From: Bacteroidales bacterium
GTDB lineage: Bacteria > Bacteroidota > Bacteroidia > Bacteroidales > UBA932
DNA length: 64,000 nt
Direction of reading: 5' to 3'
Assembly: GCA_017399865.1 (NCBI GenBank)
Contig: JAFQAT010000058.1
Location: 1-64,000, forward strand
Part shown: positions 1-8,394 of the stretch, piece after piece
Numbering within the stretch: the first letter of the stretch is position 1
Layout: each line of letters begins with the position of its first letter
Translations under genes and position numbers: made by a program
The notes under the pieces: model-generated
Told to the model about the DNA's origin: nothing
What the model saw: the letters and a program-made list of their open reading frames with translations, nothing else
Databases searched by the model: none

Positions 1-107
1 AAGAGGAATGTCTCAAAAGCGTCGAATGTCGAATGAAGGAATCCGAGCTTGCCGCCTTTCTCAAAGGTCGGCTTTATCTTGTCTACAAAATTTCTTAATC
101 CGTTCAT
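1..107 (-). CDS. nqrB: Na+-translocating NADH:quinone reductase subunit B (5' end only)
   Basis: Only the first 35 or so codons lie in the window; the gene continues past its left edge. The ATG is at 107-105, 11 bases after the nqrA stop. The readable N-terminus begins MNGLRNFVDKIKPTFEKGG, matching the soluble start of NqrB before its first membrane helix. NqrB is an integral membrane FMN/riboflavin subunit of the six-subunit Na+-pumping complex. Position directly after nqrA is the usual nqrABCDEF order, so the rest of the operon should lie to the left. The call rests on a short fragment plus context. Confidence 0.8.
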   Translation of the reverse strand, partial: MNGLRNFVDKIKPTFEKGGKLGFLHSTFDAFETFL

Positions 108-118
108 AATTCTAAGCT

Positions 119-1474
119 TTAGCACATTTCTTTCAACATGAGGGCGATACCGTCAGTGATGATCTGCTGGATGTAGATCTTTGACGGGCACACGTATTCG
201 CAGAGAGCGAAATCCTCTTCAAGTACCTCATAGATGCCGAACTTCTCCATCTTGTCGATGTCGTTTGCAAGGCATGCCTTGAGGAGATATACAGGGTAAA
301 GATCCATAGGAAGCACCTTGCTGTATACGTCATTCACGACAAATGCACGCGGACCTCCGTGGAGGTTTGTGTCCATGTCATACTTCTTGTTAGGGGTGAG
401 CCATGAGAAGTATGTGCGTGATGTACTGAACTGGCTGCATCTTACAGGCTTTGCCCATCCGAGGAGCTCGTACTTGTTTCCTTCTTCGAGGATTGTCACC
501 TGATTGTCTGCGAATCCGAGGAATCCTTCAGCTCCTACGTTTGTTCCTGTGAGGACGTCACCGCTTACGAAACGGAGGTTCTCGGCAGATGAATAGAAGT
601 CCTTGAGGTCCTTCATCGAGATGCCAGGGTATCCTTCCACGTAAGCAGGATTTTCTGCCTTTGGTCCTGTAACGGCGATCTTTCTCCTTACATCATACTT
701 TCCTGTGTTGAAAAGCTTACCGATGGCAGCAAGCATGAGAAGGGATACTGTCCATACTGTCTCTCCCTTACGGATAGGGGAGATGTGGTGGATCTGTACG
801 CCTACGTTTCCTGCAGGGTGCTTTCCTGTGAAAGTGTGCTGGATCACGTTCTCGAGCTTGTGGAACTTGGTGCTTGAATAATTCTCCTCGTTAAGCGAGA
901 GGTGTACGCCTCCGGCTGTGAGCTTGTTCAGAGCATTGATCGCTGTCTGGATGTGCTCGAAGTCAGCTTCGAGAGCATACTCCGGATTTGCCGCAAGAGG
1001 TGCGGTTGCGAATGCTGAAACGAAAATCGCCTTAGGCTGAACTTCAGGATTTGCGATGATTCCGTAAGGCCTCTGCATGAGTGCAGGCCAGAGACCTGCC
1101 TCGAGGATGGCTGCCTTGATCTGCTCTGCAGACATGTCAGCTACATTCTTCACTCCGAAATCAACATACTCCTGCGTTTTATCCGCCTTGATGCGGACCT
1201 CAAGCAACTTTCTCTTTTCGCCTCTTACAACCTCTGCCACTGTTCCGCTTACCGGAGACGCGAAGAGGATGTTCTGAGACATCTTGTCTGCCAATACAGG
1301 TGTACCTGCGAGGACCTTGTCACCCTCCCTGACCAGAAGCTTTGGTACAAGACCTCTGAAATCGGTAGGTTTTACGGCCACAACGTCAGGGACAATCACC
1401 TTCTTGGTGGTCTGGGCCGCTACTCCGCTGATAGGGAGGTCAAGACCCTTTTTCAAATAGATGTTGTTTGACAT
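119..1474 (-). CDS. nqrA: Na+-translocating NADH:quinone reductase subunit A
   Basis: This 451-residue soluble protein is NqrA, the peripheral subunit of the Na+-NQR complex, which couples NADH oxidation and quinone reduction to sodium export across the inner membrane. The N-terminus (DLPISGVAAQ) and the following barrel-sandwich region with LVREGDKVLAGTPVL are typical of the family, as is the C-terminal CEYVCPSK segment shared with RnfC-type proteins. Length is normal. It is first in a leftward operon with nqrB 11 bases downstream, and its promoter region is shared back to back with the divergent helicase gene. Confidence 0.95.
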   Translation of the reverse strand: MSNNIYLKKGLDLPISGVAAQTTKKVIVPDVVAVKPTDFRGLVPKLLVREGDKVLAGTPVLADKMSQNILFASPVSGTVAEVVRGEKRKLLEVRIKADKTQEYVDFGVKNVADMSAEQIKAAILEAGLWPALMQRPYGIIANPEVQPKAIFVSAFATAPLAANPEYALEADFEHIQTAINALNKLTAGGVHLSLNEENYSSTKFHKLENVIQHTFTGKHPAGNVGVQIHHISPIRKGETVWTVSLLMLAAIGKLFNTGKYDVRRKIAVTGPKAENPAYVEGYPGISMKDLKDFYSSAENLRFVSGDVLTGTNVGAEGFLGFADNQVTILEEGNKYELLGWAKPVRCSQFSTSRTYFSWLTPNKKYDMDTNLHGGPRAFVVNDVYSKVLPMDLYPVYLLKACLANDIDKMEKFGIYEVLEEDFALCEYVCPSKIYIQQIITDGIALMLKEMC

Positions 1475-1514
1475 TATATAAACGGTTTTGAGTATAGATT
1501 CATAAATGCGCCCG

Positions 1515-1522
1515 CGAAGTTA
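1515..1522 (-). promoter_or_regulatory. Probable -7 element of the nqr operon
   Basis: Read on the minus strand this is TAACTTCG, one base from the Bacteroidota -7 consensus TAnnTTTG. It predicts a start about 34 bases before the nqrA ATG. No clear -33 TTTG was found, so support is moderate. It lies within 13 bases of the divergent box for the helicase gene. Confidence 0.45.
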
Positions 1523-1534
1523 CAAACTTTTTTG

Positions 1535-1542
1535 TAATTTTG
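1535..1542 (+). promoter_or_regulatory. -7 element of the pcrA promoter
   Basis: TAATTTTG followed by C matches the Bacteroidota -7 element exactly. The expected transcription start, about 7 bases downstream, falls at 1549-1550, directly before the ATG at 1551. The mRNA would then be leaderless or nearly so. A 7-base inverted repeat (TTACAAA at 1520-1526, TTTGTAA at 1531-1537) overlaps this box and the divergent nqr box. Confidence 0.6.
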
Positions 1543-1550
1543 CCACCGTT

Positions 1551-3983
1551 ATGGAGAATAAGAGCAGTACTATTTTAGAAGGACTGAACAGCGGGCAGAG
1601 AGCCGCTGTCGGTTGTGTGGACGGGCCGGTGCTTATAGTTGCTGGGGCAGGATCGGGTAAGACAAGGGTGTTGACAAGCAGGATAGCCTATATCCTCGAG
1701 ACGAAGGACCTGGATCCGTCGAGGATCCTGGCGCTGACCTTTACCAAGAAGGCGGCCTCGGAGATGAAGGAGAGGATTGCGCTGATGGTAGGTGAACGAA
1801 GGGCCAGGCGTCTATACATGGGCACATTCCATTCCGTTTTCATCCGCTTCCTGCGTGAATTTTCTGAGTCGCTGGGATATCCTGCGACGTTTACCATATA
1901 TGACACAAGCGATTCGGTAAGCGCGATAAAGACGTGCCTGAAGGAGCTTCAGCTCGATGAAAAGGTGTATAAGCCAAAGGATGTCCTTTCCCGCATATCC
2001 ATGGCCAAGAATAACCTGGTCACGGCAGAAGCGTACAGGAGGAACCCGAATGTCCTCCAGAACGATGCGTCTGCAAAAAAACCGCGCATCTGCGACGTGT
2101 ATCAGCTATATTCGCAGAAATGCAGGCAGGCCGGGGTCATGGACTTTGATGACATTCTTCTGAACATGAACATCCTTCTGCGTGACAACCCTGCCGCTCT
2201 GGAGTCGATAGCCGGAAGGTTCGACTATATCATGGTCGACGAGTATCAGGATACGAACTTCGCCCAGTATCTTATCCTCAAGAAGCTTAGCCAGGACCAT
2301 CATAATCTGTGTGTGGTCGGGGATGACTCCCAGTCCATATACGCGTTCCGTGGAGCCAAGATCGAGAACATCCTGAACTTCAAGAAGGACTATCCCGACC
2401 ACCATATCTTCCGTCTGGAGCAGAACTACAGGTCTACCAAAGTGATAGTGGATGCGGCAAATTCCGTTATCGCGAAGAATTCCGCAAGGATTCCGAAGGA
2501 ATGCTATTCCATGGGGGAACAGGGGGAGAAGATACGTCTCATCCAGGCGTATACGGAGCAGGAGGAGGCCTTGCTGATTGCGTCGTCCATTCTTTCACGT
2601 ATTCAGTCGGAGAGGGCTGAATATCAGGACTTTGCTATCCTGTACAGGACCAATGCGCAGTCGCGTGCCCTCGAGGAGGCTCTCAGGCGCAGAAACCTGC
2701 CGTATATGATATATTCGGGCAATTCGTTCTTCGAGCGAGCCGAAGTCAAGGACATGATGGCTTATTTCAAGCTGGTGGTGAACGTAAATGATAACGAGTC
2801 GTTCAAGAGGATCGTCAACAAGCCTGCGAGGGGAATAGGAGATACGTCGCTGTCAGCTCTTACGGCTGCCGCCTCCCACCATGGTATCCCTCTGTTCAAG
2901 GCCGCATATGCCGACGACCTCGAAAAGTACGGTCTCAAGCCGGCTGCGATAAAGAAGATCCGGGAGTTCTGCGACATGATAGGAAAGCTTTGCGTCCGCT
3001 CGAATGAGTGGGATGCATACAAGACAGCGGTGGAGACAGCGGTTGATTCGGGGCTTCTCATGTTCTATAAGAGCGATACAAGCATCGAGGGGCAGTCCCG
3101 TACAGCCAATATTGAGGAACTTCTTAACAGTATAAAGATCTTCATAGAAGAGAAGCATAACGAATATGTGGAAGATATTCAGGCGGACGGCCAGATCAGC
3201 GACGGGGCGGAGCTGGCCGAGTCGGACATGCCTGTGGTGACGTTGGTTGATTATCTCGAGAACGCTTCGCTGTTAAGCGCCGTCGACGTCGATGATGAAG
3301 AAAGCGCGAACAAGATAGCTCTGATGACGGCCCATTCGTCAAAGGGTCTTGAATTCCCATATGTGTTTGTCGCCGGCATGGAGGAGAATATCTTTCCGTC
3401 GGGCGGATTCATGGCGTCGGAATCCGAAGTCGAAGAGGAACGCCGTCTGTTCTATGTGGCCATGACCCGTGCAAAGAAGGTTCTTCAGCTGTCTTTCGCT
3501 TCGACGCGTACAAGAAACGGCAAGCATGAAACCAACTCCGTCAGCCGTTTTGTGAAGGAGGTTGATCCGCAATATGTGGCCAATCCGATAACTGATGACC
3601 GGGATGAAGACGATTCTCCAAGGCAGAGCTTCGGAGGATGGGGACAAGGACCGGCAGCCAAGGCGCGTTTTGGCGGAGGAGGATATTCTTATGGGTCGTC
3701 AGGTCCGGTACGGACCGGGAAGCCGGCCGCTCCGGTCCGCCGTACGGAACCGATCCCGATAAGACGTCCGCAATCTGTTCCGAAGAGAGTCCCCGATGTA
3801 GAGTTTGTGCCCTCTCCAGTAAGCGAACTCAAGGTCGGACAGAGGGTTGAACATAACAGGTTTGGATTTGGTAACATACTTGAGATGACGGGATCATTGG
3901 CCGATCTGAAGGCAAAAATTGCCTTTGATGACTATGGAGAAAAGATATTATTGCTTAAATATGCAAAGATTCGCGTCGTTTAA
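1551..3983 (+). CDS. pcrA: ATP-dependent DNA helicase, PcrA/UvrD (superfamily 1A)
   Basis: This 810-residue 3'-to-5' DNA helicase acts in nucleotide excision repair and in clearing proteins from DNA. The Walker A motif GAGSGKT is at residues 32-38, the Walker B DEYQD starts at about 230, and the later UvrD motifs (VVGDDSQSIYAFRG, EQNYRS, ALMTAHSSKGLEFPYVF, RRLFYVAMTRAKK) are all present. A Gly/Pro/Arg-rich linker precedes a C-terminal Tudor-like domain (VGQRVEHNRFGFGNI), a hallmark of PcrA that binds RNA polymerase. I chose the ATG at 1551 because homologues start near the GLNSGQRAAV region and because a strong -7 box lies at 1535-1542. The 15 extra in-frame codons upstream would precede the predicted transcription start. 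Confidence 0.93.
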   Translation: MENKSSTILEGLNSGQRAAVGCVDGPVLIVAGAGSGKTRVLTSRIAYILETKDLDPSRILALTFTKKAASEMKERIALMVGERRARRLYMGTFHSVFIRFLREFSESLGYPATFTIYDTSDSVSAIKTCLKELQLDEKVYKPKDVLSRISMAKNNLVTAEAYRRNPNVLQNDASAKKPRICDVYQLYSQKCRQAGVMDFDDILLNMNILLRDNPAALESIAGRFDYIMVDEYQDTNFAQYLILKKLSQDHHNLCVVGDDSQSIYAFRGAKIENILNFKKDYPDHHIFRLEQNYRSTKVIVDAANSVIAKNSARIPKECYSMGEQGEKIRLIQAYTEQEEALLIASSILSRIQSERAEYQDFAILYRTNAQSRALEEALRRRNLPYMIYSGNSFFERAEVKDMMAYFKLVVNVNDNESFKRIVNKPARGIGDTSLSALTAAASHHGIPLFKAAYADDLEKYGLKPAAIKKIREFCDMIGKLCVRSNEWDAYKTAVETAVDSGLLMFYKSDTSIEGQSRTANIEELLNSIKIFIEEKHNEYVEDIQADGQISDGAELAESDMPVVTLVDYLENASLLSAVDVDDEESANKIALMTAHSSKGLEFPYVFVAGMEENIFPSGGFMASESEVEEERRLFYVAMTRAKKVLQLSFASTRTRNGKHETNSVSRFVKEVDPQYVANPITDDRDEDDSPRQSFGGWGQGPAAKARFGGGGYSYGSSGPVRTGKPAAPVRRTEPIPIRRPQSVPKRVPDVEFVPSPVSELKVGQRVEHNRFGFGNILEMTGSLADLKAKIAFDDYGEKILLLKYAKIRVV

Positions 3984-4014
3984 TTTGTTAATTTGGTAAA
4001 GTTCCTTAACTTTG
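3984..4014 (+). promoter_or_regulatory. Strong Bacteroidota promoter behind pcrA
   Basis: TTTG at 3984-3987, exactly 19 bases, then TAACTTTG at 4007-4014 gives a full match to the -33/-7 pattern. It starts immediately after the pcrA stop codon. The predicted transcription start is near 4021. No open reading frame begins in the next 70 bases, which end in a terminator-like hairpin. Confidence 0.65.
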
Positions 4015-4020
4015 CCACGA

Positions 4021-4093
4021 AGTTTTTCATAGTTTAAGTTTAGGTTAAGTAGCGGGGCGGTCGCAGTGGGTGCGATTGCCTCGTGAATTTTTT
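4021..4093 (+). ncRNA. Candidate small RNA of about 73 nt
   Basis: The transcript predicted from the promoter at 3984-4014 would run through an AU-rich 5' part (4021-4052) into a 13-pair hairpin (4053-4065 with 4071-4083, loop GTGGG, three G-U pairs), followed after four bases by six T residues (4088-4093). That is the layout of a small RNA ending at an intrinsic terminator. There is no ATG in the 73 bases. I do not recognise a known RNA family. The alternative is a short leader or attenuator for the gene at 4310, although that gene has its own promoter. Confidence 0.4.
4053..4093 (+). terminator. Intrinsic terminator downstream of pcrA
   Basis: A GC-rich 13-pair stem (4053-4065/4071-4083) with a 5-base loop is followed by TGAA and six T residues. 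It could end both pcrA readthrough and the short transcript started at about 4021. Confidence 0.55.
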
Positions 4094-4256
4094 ATGATGG
4101 CCGTGTGTTTCAATTCTGATATTTCCTTGATTTAAATTGACAGGATGACCACCTGTAAAAATTATCAGACTTCTGATAAAAAATCGAAAAATCATACATA
4201 AAGAATCTATAATTCTTCTTTTTACTTTCTTTAGCCTGATTTACCGCTTTCCCTTA
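4094..4256. other. Intergenic stretch with small inverted repeats
   Basis: I see no coding potential here. It holds three short inverted repeats: ACAGG/CCTGT (hairpin at about 4140-4156), a perfect 7-base repeat TATCAGA-CT-TCTGATA at 4163-4178, and AAGAAT/ATTCTT at 4201-4217 followed by a T-rich tract. Any could be an operator or a weak terminator. Confidence 0.3.
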
Positions 4257-4285
4257 TATATTTGCCGTAGCCGCAATGTTGCGGC
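4257..4285 (+). promoter_or_regulatory. Promoter box and 5' hairpin of the 4310 gene
   Basis: TATATTTG at 4257-4264 matches the -7 consensus and predicts a start near 4271. The mRNA would begin with a 7-pair hairpin (GCCGCAA 4270-4276, TTGCGGC 4279-4285) placed about 24 bases before the ATG. A hairpin at the extreme 5' end often stabilises a message. A purine-rich GAGGAGAAAG lies just upstream of the start codon. Confidence 0.5.
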
Positions 4286-4309
4286 GATTAAGAATTGAGG
4301 AGAAAGAAT

Positions 4310-5371
4310 ATGAAAAAGTGTCTTGTTCTTCTGGCAGCAGTCTCTTGCCAGATGTTGGGAATGCCGGAAACGGCTGATGAAAAAGGGGAGTTGAGAATCT
4401 CATTCAACGACAGCCATCTTACGAAGGTAGTTGAGGAAATCCCCGATACGAGTGATTTCCTGCTGACCGTGTCTGCGGCAGACGGAACCCGTATATATGA
4501 CGGTCCCTACGGGGACTCGCCGGAAAGTATAATGGTCGATGCGGGCAGCTATACCGTGTATGTCAGGTCGTGTGACTTCAGGAAACCTGCTTTTTCCATG
4601 CCCCAGTACGGTGACGAGCAGTGTGTTGTGGTCGCTTCAGGCGGCGTCGCCGATGTCAGACTGACATGCGTCCAGATGAATGCCGGGGTCCGGCTGCATA
4701 TAGATGGCAGTTTTCTTGATAACTGTCCGTCTTCCGTACTGTTTCTCAAGTCCTCTGCGGGCAAGCTGATGTATGGGTACTCTGAAAAGAGGATAGCTTA
4801 CTTTCCTCCGGGCAGCGTGTCTTTGATGATGACTACGAACGGCACGGATAAGGTCCTCTTTACCAGGGATCTGCAGGCCAGGACGGTGCTGGAGATAGAT
4901 GTCAGTGCGGTGGGGAATTCGTCCGGTTCGCCGCAGGAGAGCATCAAGGTCGCAGTTGATACATCCCGTACGTGGACATCCGAATCATACGTGGTCGGTG
5001 GCAGTGGCAGTTCGGGGAAGGGGGGCAGCATATCGGATGCCCTGACTGTGTCCCAGGCGATAGCCTCGGCCGGTGAGGAGGATGTATGGGTCAGCGGATA
5101 TATCGTAGGCGGTGACCTTTCGTCATCGTCTGCGTCTTTTTCTCCGCCGTTCACTTCACGTACCAACCTTGTCCTGGGACCAAGGTCTTCGACGACTTCC
5201 AGGTCTTCTTGTCTTTCTGTAAGCCTTCCGTCCGGTTATGTCAGGGATGAACTCAATCTGCCGGACAATCCGTCGCTTCTTGGCAGAAAAGTCTGTCTTA
5301 AAGGGGATATAGTGGAGTCTTATTATGGAATGCCGGGCCTGAAGAATGTCGTAGACTTTGAATTTCAGTAA
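4310..5371 (+). CDS. Exported DUF4493/DUF6359-type protein
   Basis: This 353-residue protein opens with a short hydrophobic signal region (MKKCLVLLAAVSCQMLG). The first two thirds (ITFNDSHL-like beta-rich repeats, YTVYVRSCD) resemble DUF4493, a Bacteroidales surface-protein family. The C-terminal part (SDALTVSQAIASAGEEDVWV, then YIVGGDLSS, and GRKVCLKGDIVESYYGMPGLKN) fits DUF6359, an OB-fold-like domain. Function is not known for either. I use the ATG at 4310 rather than the TTG at 4295 because the signal sequence and the purine-rich ribosome site fit it. It stands alone behind its own promoter, 80 bases ahead of susC, and may be surface exposed. The Cys residues near the N-terminus do not form a convincing lipobox. 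Confidence 0.7.
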   Translation: MKKCLVLLAAVSCQMLGMPETADEKGELRISFNDSHLTKVVEEIPDTSDFLLTVSAADGTRIYDGPYGDSPESIMVDAGSYTVYVRSCDFRKPAFSMPQYGDEQCVVVASGGVADVRLTCVQMNAGVRLHIDGSFLDNCPSSVLFLKSSAGKLMYGYSEKRIAYFPPGSVSLMMTTNGTDKVLFTRDLQARTVLEIDVSAVGNSSGSPQESIKVAVDTSRTWTSESYVVGGSGSSGKGGSISDALTVSQAIASAGEEDVWVSGYIVGGDLSSSSASFSPPFTSRTNLVLGPRSSTTSRSSCLSVSLPSGYVRDELNLPDNPSLLGRKVCLKGDIVESYYGMPGLKNVVDFEFQ

Positions 5372-5387
5372 ATCAGTGAGTCTGCTC

Positions 5388-5418
5388 TTTGTGTTGCGCT
5401 GAAAAATGAGTATCTTTG
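5388..5418 (+). promoter_or_regulatory. Promoter of the SusCD-protease operon
   Basis: TTTG at 5388-5391, 19 bases, then TATCTTTG at 5411-5418 gives an exact match to the Bacteroidota promoter. The predicted start near 5425 leaves a leader of about 27 bases before the susC ATG. A full consensus match suggests sigma-70-type (SigABfr) expression rather than control by an ECF sigma factor, and no ECF or anti-sigma gene is adjacent. Confidence 0.75.
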
Positions 5419-5451
5419 CAGATTGGAAAACTATAAACTAGTCAAATATTG

Positions 5452-8394
5452 ATGAAACATTATCTTAAACTGATTCTGACGACTTTCCTATCTGCCGTTG
5501 CAGCTCTTTCGCTTTCAGCGCAGACGGCCGTCAAGGTCAGCGGAGTGGTTACCTCCGCTGAAGACGGCCTTCCTATGATGGGGGTTGGAGTTGTCGCCGG
5601 TCCCGGCACCGGAGTCATAACCTCCCTGGATGGAGATTATGTCATCGAGGTGGCTCCGGGAACCGAGCTCACATTCTCCAGCATCGGCTTCATGGATGAG
5701 AAGGTTGTCGTTCCCTCTGTGGAAGAATTTACACACAATGTAGTGATGCAGCCTGAAAACCTCAAGCTGGATGACGTAGTTGTCATTGCGTATGGTGTCA
5801 GGAAGAAGGGAACCGTTGCAGGCTCCGTTTCCACCGTGAAGTCGGAAAAGCTTGAAAATACGCCTGCTGCAGCTTTTGACCAGGCATTGCAGGGACAGGT
5901 CGCTGGACTTACCGTGCTTTCCAATACGGGTGAGCCAAGTGCGTCGGCGTCCATGACGATCCGTGGTACAAACTCCATCAATTCCGGAACAGCCCCTCTT
6001 TATATCCTTGATGGCGTTGAGATCTCCGCATCGGATTTCAATACGATAAACCCTGCCGATATAGAGAGCATGTCCGTGCTCAAGGATGCCTCGTCCACAT
6101 CCATCTACGGAGCGCGTGCGGCGAATGGCGTGATCGTGATCACGACCAAGCGCGGACGCAATATGGATCGTCCTAATGTGAATTACCGCATGCAGATGGG
6201 ATGGTCCGCGATGGCTCACGGAAACTGGGACCTCATGAATACTGCTGAGCGAATCCAATATGAAAAGGAGATCGGAATGACTGCTGGACAGAACTACAAT
6301 TATCTTTCCGGCATTGACGTGAACTGGATGGATGTTGTGTTCAACGATTCGGCGATGCTTCAGAGTCACGAGCTTTCCGTATCCGGAGCGACAGAGACGA
6401 CAAACTACTATCTGTCAGGCGCATATTATGATCAGGAGGGAATCGCTCCGGGATCGCAGTTCACCAGATACTCGATGAGGTTCAACTTCGAGCAGCAGAT
6501 GTCGGATTTCCTGAGGATGGGAACAAACACCATGTTCAATTATCAGGATATCATGCAGGCGGATGAAGGAGCATATGCATTGGTAACTCCTATTTCCGCA
6601 TCGCGTTTCATGCTGCCATATTGGGATCCATACAAGGCTGACGGATCTTTGGCTTCAGTAAACGACGGTTCTTGGAAAGGTCAGGGACAGAACCCTCTTG
6701 AGTGGCTGGAGAACAACCCTGTCACTTTCAAGAAATATAAGGTGTTCTCTACGGTGTTCGCTGAGATGAACCTGTACAGGAATCTTGTCTTCAAGACCCA
6801 GTTCGGCGTCGACTTCTCGCATACTACCGGATTCGGACAGTCTTTCCCTAGCTATGCTCCTAATCTCGGAGAAGGAACGGCATCCAGGAGTTCGACGGAT
6901 GGAATGAACCTCCAGTGGACGAATACGCTGAATTACCGTTTCGACATAGACAATGTCCACGATTTCAATTTTCTGCTCGGACACGAGTGGCAGGATTATC
7001 ATTATGAGAGATTCAGTGTCGCTACCAAAGGCCAGACCAATGACAAGCTGACCGATGTATCGTTCGGAACCAGAGCGACTTCATGGGATGCGACATCTAC
7101 TTCTGATTATTCGCGTGTTTCATTCTTCGGACGTGCCGAGTATAATTATCAGGACAGATATTATGCCGAAGCTTCGCTCAGAACAGACGGTTCGTCCCGT
7201 TTCGGTAAGGATAACCGATGGGGTCTCTTCGGTGCTGTCGGATTCATGTGGAATATCAGGAATGAGGAGTTCATGGCCGATTCACGTGACTGGCTCACAA
7301 ACGGACAGATATCATTCAGTTCCGGTACGGCAGGTAATTCTGAAATCCCTAATTATGAGCATCTTGCCCTCATAGCAGGTGGCGCTGATTATTCAGGGGA
7401 TTCCGGTGTGGCACCTGCACAGCCTGGAAACGAAAGCCTTACCTGGGAGAATACATGGACCACCAATCTCGGCTTCCATTTCGGCTTCTGGAACAGAGTC
7501 AATGCGGATTTTGAACTTTACGCCAAAAGGACAACGGACATGCTTATGACTGTCCCTCTTTCGTATGCGCAGTCTAACGGATACGGATACAGATGGGACA
7601 ATGTCGGTGCCATGCTCAACATGGGTGCGGAAATCAATGTCAATGCGACAGTCCTTATGATACGTGACTTCATGTGGAACATCAACGTGAACGCAGGTTA
7701 CAACCACAACAGGATCGTTGAGCTCTATAACGGAGTGACGGAATATGAACGCTCCAATACAAGTACCAAGCTTGTGGTAGGACGCCCTCTCGGTGAGTTC
7801 TATATAAACCGCTATGCCGGTGTCAATCCTGCAAACGGAGACGCACTCTGGTATGACAAGGACGGAAACATCACAAATGAGCTTCGTGATGAGGACAAGG
7901 TCATGATCGGCAAGACTTACCATGCTCCATGGCAGGGCGGATTCGGTACCACATTATCATGGAAGGGATTGAGTCTGGCTGCACAGTTCAGCTGGGTGGC
8001 AGACCGCTATATGATCAATAATGACCGCTACTTTGATGAGTCAAACGGACGCTTTGCTTCATATAACCAGTCACGCAGGCTTCTTGAAAGATGGAAGAAG
8101 CCGGGTGATATCACGGATATACCTCGCCATGGCGTCTATACGGAGTTCGACAGCCGCCTTCTTGAGGATGCATCGTTCCTCCGCCTCAAGAATCTGATGC
8201 TGTCATATAACCTTCCGTCAGGACTCCTCGGAAAGACTCGCGTGATAAGGGGACTCAGAATATACGGACAGGCGCAGAACCTGCTGACATTCACTAATTT
8301 CTCAGGTCTTGATCCGGAGGGTACAGCAAATCTTTATGCTGCTCAATATCCTATGTCACGTCAGTTTACATTTGGTCTGGACCTTATGTTCTAA
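5452..8394 (+). CDS. SusC/RagA-family TonB-dependent outer-membrane transporter
   Basis: This 980-residue outer-membrane barrel imports ligand captured by its SusD partner using TonB energy. After a signal peptide (cut near LSAQT) comes a carboxypeptidase-D-regulatory-like beta-sandwich (KVSGVVTSAEDGLPMMGV), then a plug domain with the SusC signature DPADIES-like NPADIESMSVLKDASSTSIYG and GARAANGVIVITTKRG, then the barrel ending in FTFGLDLMF with a terminal aromatic. No N-terminal STN signalling domain is present, so it should not signal to an anti-sigma factor. I use the ATG at 5452; a TTG one codon earlier is less likely. The SusD gene overlaps its stop by one base. Confidence 0.95.
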   Translation: MKHYLKLILTTFLSAVAALSLSAQTAVKVSGVVTSAEDGLPMMGVGVVAGPGTGVITSLDGDYVIEVAPGTELTFSSIGFMDEKVVVPSVEEFTHNVVMQPENLKLDDVVVIAYGVRKKGTVAGSVSTVKSEKLENTPAAAFDQALQGQVAGLTVLSNTGEPSASASMTIRGTNSINSGTAPLYILDGVEISASDFNTINPADIESMSVLKDASSTSIYGARAANGVIVITTKRGRNMDRPNVNYRMQMGWSAMAHGNWDLMNTAERIQYEKEIGMTAGQNYNYLSGIDVNWMDVVFNDSAMLQSHELSVSGATETTNYYLSGAYYDQEGIAPGSQFTRYSMRFNFEQQMSDFLRMGTNTMFNYQDIMQADEGAYALVTPISASRFMLPYWDPYKADGSLASVNDGSWKGQGQNPLEWLENNPVTFKKYKVFSTVFAEMNLYRNLVFKTQFGVDFSHTTGFGQSFPSYAPNLGEGTASRSSTDGMNLQWTNTLNYRFDIDNVHDFNFLLGHEWQDYHYERFSVATKGQTNDKLTDVSFGTRATSWDATSTSDYSRVSFFGRAEYNYQDRYYAEASLRTDGSSRFGKDNRWGLFGAVGFMWNIRNEEFMADSRDWLTNGQISFSSGTAGNSEIPNYEHLALIAGGADYSGDSGVAPAQPGNESLTWENTWTTNLGFHFGFWNRVNADFELYAKRTTDMLMTVPLSYAQSNGYGYRWDNVGAMLNMGAEINVNATVLMIRDFMWNINVNAGYNHNRIVELYNGVTEYERSNTSTKLVVGRPLGEFYINRYAGVNPANGDALWYDKDGNITNELRDEDKVMIGKTYHAPWQGGFGTTLSWKGLSLAAQFSWVADRYMINNDRYFDESNGRFASYNQSRRLLERWKKPGDITDIPRHGVYTEFDSRLLEDASFLRLKNLMLSYNLPSGLLGKTRVIRGLRIYGQAQNLLTFTNFSGLDPEGTANLYAAQYPMSRQFTFGLDLMF

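Noticed and set aside
1506-1550. N-terminal extension of PcrA from 1506
   Set aside because: It would start before the predicted transcription start and adds residues absent from the family.
4140-4160. ACAGG/CCTGT hairpin as a terminator
   Set aside because: It is followed by A residues, not T residues, on the plus strand, so it cannot be an intrinsic terminator in that direction.
5515-6369. 284-codon minus-strand open frame inside susC
   Set aside because: It is a shadow of the SusC coding frame. Its translation is rich in His, Arg and Cys with no recognisable domain.
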